Below, one piece after another: positions 1 through 7,170 of a stretch of 8,128 nt of DNA; the first letter of the stretch is position 1; each line of letters opens with the position of its first letter. The position numbers and the translations under genes were made by a program. Source of the DNA: JAJTHJ01 sp046316025. Its GTDB lineage: Bacteria; Pseudomonadota; Gammaproteobacteria; Burkholderiales; Burkholderiaceae_F. The stretch covers positions 1 through 8,128 of the forward strand of contig JBKCXU010000092.1 of assembly GCA_046316025.1 (NCBI GenBank). Direction: 5' to 3'. The notes under the pieces were generated by a model. The model saw nothing but the letters and a program-made list of their open reading frames with translations, did not search any database and was not told the origin of the DNA.

Positions 1-54
1 CCCTACCATCGCTTCGATCGACCCGTCAAAGGCAAGCCGCAGGTGTACGACTAA
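1..54 (+). CDS. C-terminal end of an unidentified rightward gene (partial)
   Basis: Frame 1 from the window edge is open for 17 codons, ends in residues KGKPQVYD and stops at TAA (52-54). Third codon positions are mostly G or C, as in the neighbouring genes, which favours this frame. A competing reading in frame 3 runs past the first repeat and ends VYDER at a TGA (102-104), but its codons before position 60 look non-coding. The stop lies inside the first 22-bp repeat, so the last residues (VYD) are repeat-encoded. The gene would converge on glnE. The visible part is too short to identify a family, and it may not be coding at all. Confidence 0.35.
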   Translation, partial: PYHRFDRPVKGKPQVYD

Positions 55-63
55 CGCTGAGAC
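42..63 (+). repeat. 22-bp repeat, left copy 1
   Basis: The unit starts GGTGTACGACTAACGCTGAG and ends AC. It is identical, as reverse complement, to the copy at 8033-8054; with flanking bases the match extends to 27 bp (41-67 against 8029-8055). It differs at one base from left copy 2. It contains TAA and, six bases on, TGA in the same frame; the TAA stops the partial gene at 1-54. Confidence 0.85.
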
Positions 64-85
64 TCGGTCACACCGACGTCATCAA
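64..85. other. Spacer between the two left 22-bp repeats, with a short hairpin
   Basis: These 22 nt separate the two left copies. They contain a small inverted repeat, TCGGT (64-68) and ACCGA (72-76) with a 3-nt loop, followed by the palindrome GACGTC (75-80). The corresponding spacer at the right end of the block is only 3 nt (8030-8032), so the spacer is not conserved. No function is assigned. Confidence 0.3.
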
Positions 86-107
86 GGTGTACGACGAACG
101 CTGAGAC
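86..107 (+). repeat. 22-bp repeat, left copy 2
   Basis: This copy matches left copy 1 at 21 of 22 positions. The single difference, T to G at position 96, turns the TAA of copy 1 into GAA. The copy lies 44 bp downstream of copy 1 in the same orientation. Its inner edge is exactly 6 nt from the heptamer array (108-113), the same gap seen between heptamers and the first 22-mer at the right end of the block. Confidence 0.85.
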
Positions 108-113
108 CTGCCC

Positions 114-141
114 GATCACCGATCACCGATCACCGATCACC
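114..141 (+). repeat. Four tandem GATCACC heptamers overlapping the 3' end of glnE
   Basis: Four perfect head-to-tail copies of GATCACC fill 28 bp; on the minus strand the unit is GGTGATC. The array places GATC at 114, 121, 128 and 135. The glnE stop codon (plus-strand TCA at 123-125) lies in the second unit counted from the left, and the last glnE codons (VVIGDR) are encoded by the array. The same heptamer occurs in two copies at the 3' end of the nit gene (7988-8001). Because 7 is not a multiple of 3, three or more units put TGA in all three frames. Confidence 0.9.
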
Positions 142-2939
142 ACTCCCCACAACCCGCGCACCGCATGCGCTTGTGCCGCCACCTCCGCCGGCGCCACCCG
201 CGCGTACTCCGCGCCATTCAACCGCAGCTTGTGCTGCAAGGCGCGGAAGCTGCGGTACGCATCGGCCACTGCCCCGGCGAGCGTCGCATCGATCAAGCCC
301 AGTTCGCCGGCAATCCGCAGCAGCGCGATGTTGCCGAGGTTGCCGAGCAATCTCAGATGGGTATGGGCGTGCGCCAGCACCAGGTACTGAACGATGAACT
401 CGATGTCGACCATCCCGCCGCGGTCGTGCTTGAGATCGAACAGCGCGCTGCGGTTCGGATGCCCCGCGGCCATCTTGCTGCGCATCTCCAGCACATCGGC
501 ACGCAGCTTCTCCAGGTCGCGCGGGCGCGCAAGAACTTCGCTGCGCAATCGCTCGAAGCGCGCGCCCAGCGCCGCGTCGCCGGCGCAAAAGCGCGCACGC
601 GTCAGCGCCTGATGCTCCCACGTCCAGGCGCCGTGGCCGTCGTCGTTGCGCTGGTAGCGCTCGAACGCGTCCCAGGGCACGACCATCAGGCCCGAGTCGC
701 CATTCGGCCGCAGCCGCAGGTCGACGTCGAAGAGGTGCCCGCTCGAAGTCTGCGTGGACAGCCACAGCATCAGCCGCCGCCCCAGCGTGGTGTAGGTCTC
801 GGCAGCCTCCGCGTGCGCGTCGTCGTAGACGAACACGAGGTCCAGATCGGAGGCGTAACCGAGTTCCTTGCCGCCCAGCTTGCCGTAGCCGAGGATGGCA
901 AAGCGGCACTCGCCCGCGTGCTTGCGCGGCAGCATCGCCCACACTTGTTCGAGCACCACGGCGAGCGTGGCATCGGCCAACGCCGACAGATGATCGGCCA
1001 GCCGCTCGACCGTCAGCCGCCCGTCGAGATCGGCCACCAGCAGGCGGAAGACCTCGGCGTGGTGCTCGTCGCGCAGCAGATTCATCTGCCGCTCGGGGTC
1101 GTCGGCATGCGCGGCCAGATGCGACTGCACCTCGGCGCGCCAGCGCGCCCAGTCCACCGGGCTGGCGTTGGTGAGCTCCACCAGCCGCTCGTCGAGCAGT
1201 TCGTCGAGCAGCAGCGGGTGGCGCGCCAGATAGTCGGCCGCCCAGCGGCTGGCGGCCAGCAGGCGCAGCACGCGCGCAAACGCCTGCGGGTACTGCGTGA
1301 GCAGGGCCACATAGGTGCTGCGCCCGGCGATCACCTCGATCAGCTGCGCAAAGCGACCCAGAGCCTCGTCGGGCGGCGCCGCCCACTGTTCGCGCGCGAG
1401 CACGGCGGCCGCGCGCAGCAGCAGGCGCTCGATGGCTCCGCGCACGGAATCGCTTGCCACCTGCACGCGGCGCGAGGCGAGCGCACCGCGCAGGCGCGCG
1501 GCGCTGGCCTCGGCATCGGCGTAGCCGAGCGCGGCCAGCCGGGCGGTGAGTTCGCCGTTGGCGGCAGGCAGCTCGGCCGCCGGCACCGCGTCGCCCTCTC
1601 CATGCACCGGCTCGATAAAGGCCGCGTCGAAGGCGCCGGCGACAAACTCCCGCGTTGCGCGCAACTGCGCCTCCAGCGCCGCCGCCGACGGCTGGCGCAG
1701 CAGCCGCGCAATGCGTTCGCGCTCCTCGGCTTGCGGCGGAAAGAGATGCGTCTGCGCATCGTCCACGTATTGCAACGCGTGCTCCAGCCGGCGCAGGAAG
1801 TCGTAGGCCGCGGCCAGCGGCCCGGCGGTCGCCGCCGACAAGGCGCCAGCCTGCGCCAGGCGCTCCAGCGCGCCGAGCGTCGAACGCCCGCGCAACCGCG
1901 CGTCGCGGCCGCCGCGCACCACTTGCAGCGCCTGCACGATGAACTCGATCTCGCGGATGCCGCCGCGGCCGAGCTTGACGTTGTCCTCGTGCGCGTCCGC
2001 GCCGCCGGCGCGGCGCGCGCTCTTGCGCGTGGTCTCGGCGCGGATCTGCGCATGCAGTTCGCGCAACGCGGCAATGGCGTTGAAGTCCAGGTACTTGCGG
2101 TAGACGAAGGGCCGCACGCAGTCGTCGAGCGCGCGGCACTGCGCGGCAAACTGCGCCGCACTCGCAAACGCCGGCGCCGAGATCACCCGGCCCTTCAACC
2201 AGGCAAAGCGCTCCCACTCGCGGCCCTGGCGCAGGAAGTATTCCTCCAGCATCGCGGTGGAAACGGCCAGCGGCCCGGCCTCGCCGTTGGGTCGCAGCCG
2301 CATGTCGATGCGGAAGACGAAGCCTTCGGCGGTCGGCTCCGCCAACGCGCCGATCAGCCGGCGGCCGAGCCGCGCGAAGAACTCGTGGTTGGTGATGGGT
2401 CGCGCGGCATCGGCATAAGGCGGCAGTGGCTGCGTTTCGCCGTCTTCGTCGTAGACGAAGATCAGGTCCAGATCTGAGGAGACGTTTAGTTCCACGCCAC
2501 CGCCCTTGCCCATCGCCACCACCAGCAAGTCCTGCGGCGTGCCGGCGACCGAGCAGGGCACGCCGTGGATGGCGGCTAGTTCGGCGGCGTGGGCGGCCAG
2601 CAGACGCTGCACGGCCAACTCGGCGAGCGCGGTGACGGCACCGACCACTTCAGCGAGCGGCGCCAGGCCGGCGGCGTCGCGGGCGATCAAGCCCAGCATC
2701 ATCCGCCGCCGCAACCGGCGCAGCGCGACGGCCACGCCGGCGGCGTCGGTGCCGCTGCACGCCAGTTCCGCGACCAGCCCGACTTCCAGCCGCGCCGCGT
2801 CCCACGGTGCGCCGGCAAGGACGCCCAGAGTCGCCAGCGGCGCCGCCTCGCCGGCCAGCGACCGCGCCACGAAGCGCGACTGCGACAGCGCGAGCGCGCA
2901 GCCCCGTACCAAGGCGTCGGCGGTTGCAGAAGCGGACAA
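123..2939 (-). CDS. glnE: Glutamine synthetase adenylyltransferase / adenylyl-removase (GlnE)
   Basis: GlnE adenylylates glutamine synthetase to inactivate it when nitrogen is plentiful and removes the AMP when it is scarce, in response to PII and glutamine; it is cytoplasmic. With a TTG start the protein has 938 aa (E. coli 946). Two nucleotidyltransferase domains are visible. The N-terminal one (adenylyl-removase in the E. coli enzyme) has GKGGGVELN at ~144-152, the SDLDL metal-site motif at ~155-159 and GRGGIREIEF at ~324-333. The C-terminal adenylylating one has GYGKLGGKELG at ~684-694, SDLDLVF at ~697-703 and HDRGGMVDIEFIVQ at ~838-851. The linker carries the typical HPLLLDELLD. TTG at 2939 follows GGGAAG and leaves a normal short lead before ALALSQSRFVAR. 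An ATG at 3005 would give 960 aa, but its extra codons have low GC3 and look like promoter DNA. The stop lies in the heptamer array. The usual GKLGG is altered in the first domain. Confidence 0.95.
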   Translation of the reverse strand: MSASATADALVRGCALALSQSRFVARSLAGEAAPLATLGVLAGAPWDAARLEVGLVAELACSGTDAAGVAVALRRLRRRMMLGLIARDAAGLAPLAEVVGAVTALAELAVQRLLAAHAAELAAIHGVPCSVAGTPQDLLVVAMGKGGGVELNVSSDLDLIFVYDEDGETQPLPPYADAARPITNHEFFARLGRRLIGALAEPTAEGFVFRIDMRLRPNGEAGPLAVSTAMLEEYFLRQGREWERFAWLKGRVISAPAFASAAQFAAQCRALDDCVRPFVYRKYLDFNAIAALRELHAQIRAETTRKSARRAGGADAHEDNVKLGRGGIREIEFIVQALQVVRGGRDARLRGRSTLGALERLAQAGALSAATAGPLAAAYDFLRRLEHALQYVDDAQTHLFPPQAEERERIARLLRQPSAAALEAQLRATREFVAGAFDAAFIEPVHGEGDAVPAAELPAANGELTARLAALGYADAEASAARLRGALASRRVQVASDSVRGAIERLLLRAAAVLAREQWAAPPDEALGRFAQLIEVIAGRSTYVALLTQYPQAFARVLRLLAASRWAADYLARHPLLLDELLDERLVELTNASPVDWARWRAEVQSHLAAHADDPERQMNLLRDEHHAEVFRLLVADLDGRLTVERLADHLSALADATLAVVLEQVWAMLPRKHAGECRFAILGYGKLGGKELGYASDLDLVFVYDDAHAEAAETYTTLGRRLMLWLSTQTSSGHLFDVDLRLRPNGDSGLMVVPWDAFERYQRNDDGHGAWTWEHQALTRARFCAGDAALGARFERLRSEVLARPRDLEKLRADVLEMRSKMAAGHPNRSALFDLKHDRGGMVDIEFIVQYLVLAHAHTHLRLLGNLGNIALLRIAGELGLIDATLAGAVADAYRSFRALQHKLRLNGAEYARVAPAEVAAQAHAVRGLWGVVIGDR

Positions 2940-3054
2940 GCGACTTCCCGTTGCTGTGATAGTCTGAACTGCGCCTCGAGAGTTAAGGTGCCGCAGTTCG
3001 ATCATTCTAAGTAGCGCCTCGACCGTTTCCGCCTCGTCGCGCCCGCCTGCCGCA
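2940..3054. promoter_or_regulatory. Divergent glnE / yhdP promoter region
   Basis: This 115-bp gap between the chosen divergent starts is clearly lower in GC than the flanking genes, as expected for promoter DNA. On the plus strand TGTGATAGT (2955-2963) resembles an extended -10 element for yhdP. On the minus strand TTAACT (-35-like, 2980-2985) is followed 19 bp later by TATCAC (-10-like) pointing toward glnE. Both are weak matches and neither start site can be fixed by eye. GGGAAG, 4 nt before the glnE TTG, is a possible ribosome-binding site. The yhdP GTG has no clear one. If glnE starts at ATG 3005, most of this region is coding. Confidence 0.35.
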
Positions 3055-6000
3055 GTGACCACCCCTCCGCCCCCATCGGCTTCGCCCGGCGAGCGCCTGC
3101 ACCGGCTCGAACAGGAAGTCGAGACGGCGGTCGAGCACGCGGTCGCCGCCACCGAAGCCTCGTTGGCCCGCCGTTTCGGCGCCGGTTGCGTGCGCGGGCT
3201 GCGCACCGCGCTCAAGGCGATCGGCATCGCGGCGCTCGTCTTCTACTTCGTCTTCGGCCTGTCGCTGCTGGCGGCGCGCTACTGGCTGCTGCCGCGCATC
3301 GACCAGGCGCGGCCATGGATCGAGGCGCGCGCCAGCGCGCTGCTGGCGGCCGACGTGCGGATCGGCCGCATCGAGGCCACCTGGCGCGGCATCGACCCGG
3401 TGCTGCGCCTGTCGGACGTGCGGCTGCTCGGACCGGCGGGCGAGATCAACCTCGCGCTGCCGCGCGTCGATGCGACCATCGCCTGGGCGACCGCGCCGCT
3501 GCTGTGGATCCGTTTCCAGTCGCTCGCCTTCGAGGCGCCCGAACTGGACGTACGACGCCTGGCCGACGGCCGCTACCAGGTGGCCGGCTACGTGCTCGAC
3601 CCACATGCCCGCGGCAACGGCGGCGCACTCGACTGGCTGCTGTCGCAGCGGCAGATCGAAATCCGCCACGCCCGCTTGCGCTACACGGACGAGTCGCGCA
3701 GCGGCGGCGAGCACGAAGTGTGGTTCGACGACCTCGACTTCGAACTGCACAACAGGCTCGCCACCCACCGCTTTGCGCTGCGCGGGCGGCCGCCGGCGAC
3801 CTGGGCCGGGCCGCTCGACGTGCGCGGCGACTTCACCCAACCGCTGCTGGCCGCACCGTCGCAACTGGCGCAATGGCGTGGGCGGCTCTTCGTGCAGGCC
3901 GACTTTGTCGACATTGCGCGGGTGGCCGCGTTGCTGCGGTTGCAAGCCGCCGACGAGCACATCGCCAGCGCGCAGGGCGCGCTGCGGCTGTGGGCGAACA
4001 TCGACGAGGCGCGGCTCACCCGCCTCGTTGCCGATCTGGCGCTGGCCGACGTCGACGCCCGCTGGAGCGCACAGACCGAGCCGCTGCGCGTGCGCAGCCT
4101 GCAAGGGCGCCTTACCCAGCGCGAGTGGGGCAACGCGCGCGAAGGCGGGCAGGAGATCGAGCTGGGCCAGTTGACCATGGGCGGTGAGGCCGGCGCCAGC
4201 AGCGCACCGATCGGCCAGTTGCGCCTGCGCACCAGGCGCGCCTCCGCGGCCGCCCCGGCGCGCGGCGAACTTGCCGTGGGCCAGCTCGAGCTCGGCGCGC
4301 TGGCCCGGCTGGCGCCCACGCTGCCGCTGCCGGACGGTTGGCGCGAGCCGCTCGTGCACTACGCGGTGGGCGGACGGATCGGCGAACTGGCGGCCCAATG
4401 GGAGGAGTCCGCCGGGCAGCAGGCCGGCGGCGAGCGGGCCCTGCGTTACTCGCTGCGGGCGCGTTTCGAGGGCCTGCGACTGGCCGTGCCGGACGACGCC
4501 AACGGCGCCGCCGCCGGCGCCGGCTTTGCCAACCTTGCCGGCAGCGTCGAACTCTCCGAGGCCGGCGGCACGCTGCGCCTGGCCGGCGCCGACGTGCAGA
4601 TCGCGGCCCCAGCACTCTTCGACGAGCCGCGCTTTGTGCTGGAGCGGCTCGACGCGCTGGCCCACTGGACCGCCGCGCCGCGGCTGGAGGTCCGCATCGA
4701 GTCGCTCGCCGCGCGCAATGCCGACTTCGCGCTGAGCGTGCAGGGCACCTATCGCGCCTCCGCAGGGCACGGCGAGGCGGGCTTCATCGATGCCGGCGGC
4801 GCCGTGCAGCGGCTGAGCGCCGCCGCCGCGTACCGCTATGTGCCGCGGGCCGCGGGCGCCGGCGTGCGCGACTGGCTGCGCGACGGCCTGCGCGCCGGCA
4901 GTCTCGAAGACGCGCAACTACGCCTGCGCGGCGAGCTGGCGGACTTTCCCTGGGCCGACGGCAAGTCGGGCGAGTTCCGCGCCGCCGGACAGTTGAAGGA
5001 TCTGACCATCGACTACCAGGCCGGCGCCGAACGCGGCGACGACGGGCGCGCGCGGCCAGGGCAGATCTGGCCGGTGCTCGAAGGGGTGCGCGGCAACATC
5101 GTGTTTGCCGGCAACTCGATGGAGGTCAAGGCCAGCGCCGGCCGCACCTGGGGGCTGCGCGTGACGCAGGCGGTGGCGCGCATCCCCGACCTGGCCCACA
5201 ACGCGCATCTGGTGGTCCGCGGCGCCGGCGCCGGGCCGCTGGCGGACATGCTGCGCGTGGTCAACCAATCGCCGCTGTCTGGCTGGACCGGGAACGCGCT
5301 GGCCGACGCCACGGGCGCCGGCAACGCACGCTTCACGCTCGACCTCGACCTGGGCTTAGCGGCCGGCACCGGCGCCAAAGCCAGCGGCAGCGTGGTCTTT
5401 GCCGACAACGATCTGGCCTTGGGCGGCAACGTGCCGCCGCTTGCCGACATCGACGGCACGCTGCGCTTCGACGAGCGGGGCATCGCCTTTGAGGGGCTCA
5501 CCGCCGGCTTCCTTGGCGGGCGGCTTGCCGCGGACGCCAGCACCCGCGCCGACGGCGCAGTGGTTGTCGAAGGCCGCGGCACCGCCACCGTCGCCGCGCT
5601 GGGCACGAGCTTCGACAGCGGGCCGATGCGGCGGCTCGCCATGCACGCCCAGGGCAGCCTGCGCTACAGCGGCACGCTGGCGCTGGGCGGGCCGGCGCCG
5701 GTGCTCGACGTGCGCTCGGACCTGGTCGGCGTGGCGCTCACCCTGCCCCCGCCGCTGGCCAAGCCCGCCGATGCCGCGCTGCCGCTGCGCCTCGTGCACC
5801 GCACACCCGCAGCCGGCCCGGACGAGTGGGCGGTGCAGGCCGGCGACCGGCTCGACGTGCAACTGCAACAGCGCCGCAACGCGCGCGGCGAACTGCGCCT
5901 GACGCGCGCTGCCGTGGGCATCGGCGAGCCGGCCGTATTGCCTGACAGCGGCCTGCGCGTGGCCGCCCAGTTCGAGCGGTTGGATGCCGCCGCCTGGACC

Positions 6001-7170
6001 GATCTGCTCGACGACCTGCTGCCCGAGGGCGATGCGCCGCCGGCGCCGGGACGGCGGCCTCTGGCGCTGCCGATCATCGCGCGGATCAAGGCCGGCACGC
6101 TCAACTTCGAGGGCGCCGCCCTCCAGCGCGTCACGCTCGACGCCGCCCGCGGCACGGACGGGCATTGGAGCGGCAGCGTGGACTCGAACGAGGCGGCCGG
6201 CACGCTGCGCTGGCAGCCTGCCGCGGACGGCAGCGAGGCCCGGGTGACCGCGCGCCTGTCGCGCCTGACGCTGGCGCGCACCGAAGACGACGGCGCCGCG
6301 CGGGCGCTTGCCAACCCGCGCCGCGAGTTGCCGGCCTTCGACGTCGTGGTCGATGAATTCCAACTCGGCCCCACCCGCTACGGCCGCCTCGAACTCGCCG
6401 CCGTCAATACTGGCTCCGGCGGCTCGGCCCGGTGGGAACTGCGCACACTGCGCATCGCCAACCCCGACGCTACGCTCGATGCGACCGGCGAATGGACGAC
6501 GACGCCGAGCGGCCAGCGGATGGCCCTGAAGTTCGCCCTGGACATTGCCGACGGCGGTGCGCTGCTGGCGCGCCTGGGCATGCCGAATGTGCTGCGCCAC
6601 GCCGCCGGCCGCATGCAGGGCGAGCTCGCATGGCGCGGCTCGCCGACGCACCTGGACCTGCCGAGCCTGGACGGTGCGCTGGCCCTCGATCTCAAGCAGG
6701 GGCAGTTTCTCAAGGCCGACCCCGGTGCGGCGCGGCTGCTGAGCCTGATCTCGCTGCAAGCGCTCGCGCGCACGGCCACGCTCGACTTCAGCAGCTTCGA
6801 CAGCGGCTTCGCCTTCACCTCGATCGTGGCCAATGCCAAGGTCGACGATGGCACGATGACCACGCGCGACTTCAAGATGCTCGGGCCGGCGGCGGCGGTG
6901 CTGCTCGACGGCAGCGTCAGCCTGCCGCGCGAGACGCAGAACCTGCGCCTGCTGGTACTGCCCGACGTCGGCCTGGACTCGGCCTCGTTGCTCTATGCTG
7001 CGCTGATCAACCCGGCCATCGGGCTGGGCACCTTCCTGGCGCAGTTGCTGCTTCGCGACCCCTTGTCCAAGTTGTTCTCGGTCGAGTATTCGGTCACCGG
7101 TACGTGGAACGACCCGGTGGTCAAGCGCATCGAGCGCAGTGCACCGACGCCGTCCACGCCCGCCTCATGA
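3055..7170 (+). CDS. yhdP: YhdP family AsmA-like protein, phospholipid transport to the outer membrane
   Basis: This 1371-aa protein is somewhat longer than E. coli YhdP (~1266 aa). Family knowledge: YhdP, TamB and YdbH are AsmA-like proteins anchored in the inner membrane that span the periplasm as a long beta-groove and carry phospholipids to the outer membrane. Visible here are a charged cytoplasmic N-terminus (1-50), one membrane segment (~54-79, core IGIAALVFYFVFGLSLLAA), then RYWLLPRIDQARPWIE and repetitive beta-rich sequence (DUF3971 region). The conserved AsmA_2-type C-terminus (~1205-1360) contains LKQGQFLKADPGAARLLSLI, DFSSFDSGFAF and YSVTGTWNDP. GTG at 3055 is the only usual start codon between the in-frame TGA at 2965 and the membrane segment that leaves a full N-terminus; no clear ribosome-binding site precedes it. 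The gene diverges from glnE and its stop overlaps the nit start (ATGA). The family call is firm; lipid transport is inferred from E. coli. Confidence 0.94.
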   Translation: MTTPPPPSASPGERLHRLEQEVETAVEHAVAATEASLARRFGAGCVRGLRTALKAIGIAALVFYFVFGLSLLAARYWLLPRIDQARPWIEARASALLAADVRIGRIEATWRGIDPVLRLSDVRLLGPAGEINLALPRVDATIAWATAPLLWIRFQSLAFEAPELDVRRLADGRYQVAGYVLDPHARGNGGALDWLLSQRQIEIRHARLRYTDESRSGGEHEVWFDDLDFELHNRLATHRFALRGRPPATWAGPLDVRGDFTQPLLAAPSQLAQWRGRLFVQADFVDIARVAALLRLQAADEHIASAQGALRLWANIDEARLTRLVADLALADVDARWSAQTEPLRVRSLQGRLTQREWGNAREGGQEIELGQLTMGGEAGASSAPIGQLRLRTRRASAAAPARGELAVGQLELGALARLAPTLPLPDGWREPLVHYAVGGRIGELAAQWEESAGQQAGGERALRYSLRARFEGLRLAVPDDANGAAAGAGFANLAGSVELSEAGGTLRLAGADVQIAAPALFDEPRFVLERLDALAHWTAAPRLEVRIESLAARNADFALSVQGTYRASAGHGEAGFIDAGGAVQRLSAAAAYRYVPRAAGAGVRDWLRDGLRAGSLEDAQLRLRGELADFPWADGKSGEFRAAGQLKDLTIDYQAGAERGDDGRARPGQIWPVLEGVRGNIVFAGNSMEVKASAGRTWGLRVTQAVARIPDLAHNAHLVVRGAGAGPLADMLRVVNQSPLSGWTGNALADATGAGNARFTLDLDLGLAAGTGAKASGSVVFADNDLALGGNVPPLADIDGTLRFDERGIAFEGLTAGFLGGRLAADASTRADGAVVVEGRGTATVAALGTSFDSGPMRRLAMHAQGSLRYSGTLALGGPAPVLDVRSDLVGVALTLPPPLAKPADAALPLRLVHRTPAAGPDEWAVQAGDRLDVQLQQRRNARGELRLTRAAVGIGEPAVLPDSGLRVAAQFERLDAAAWTDLLDDLLPEGDAPPAPGRRPLALPIIARIKAGTLNFEGAALQRVTLDAARGTDGHWSGSVDSNEAAGTLRWQPAADGSEARVTARLSRLTLARTEDDGAARALANPRRELPAFDVVVDEFQLGPTRYGRLELAAVNTGSGGSARWELRTLRIANPDATLDATGEWTTTPSGQRMALKFALDIADGGALLARLGMPNVLRHAAGRMQGELAWRGSPTHLDLPSLDGALALDLKQGQFLKADPGAARLLSLISLQALARTATLDFSSFDSGFAFTSIVANAKVDDGTMTTRDFKMLGPAAAVLLDGSVSLPRETQNLRLLVLPDVGLDSASLLYAALINPAIGLGTFLAQLLLRDPLSKLFSVEYSVTGTWNDPVVKRIERSAPTPSTPAS

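Noticed and set aside
41..107. CRISPR array
   Set aside because: There are only two 22-bp units per side, spacers are 22 and 3 nt, and no cas genes are present.
165..2477. Long plus-strand open frame (770 codons) opposite glnE
   Set aside because: It is antisense to a clear glnE, is rich in R, A, Q and H as expected for a GC-rich shadow frame, and has no recognisable domain.
2940..3227. Extension of GlnE to an ATG at 3227 (1034 aa)
   Set aside because: The extra residues are low-complexity, run antisense through the yhdP 5' end and exceed the usual GlnE length. Family-like sequence begins only near SRFVAR.
3007..4917. Long minus-strand open frame (636 codons) opposite yhdP
   Set aside because: It is a high-GC shadow of yhdP, with biased composition and no recognisable motifs. 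The other antisense frames at 5356-6759 and 6993-7985 were rejected for the same reason.
6432..7166. Upstream extension of the nit reading frame, suggesting a fusion protein
   Set aside because: The frame is open only because of high GC. It overlaps the conserved C-terminus of YhdP in another frame, and the nitrilase domain begins right after ATG 7167.
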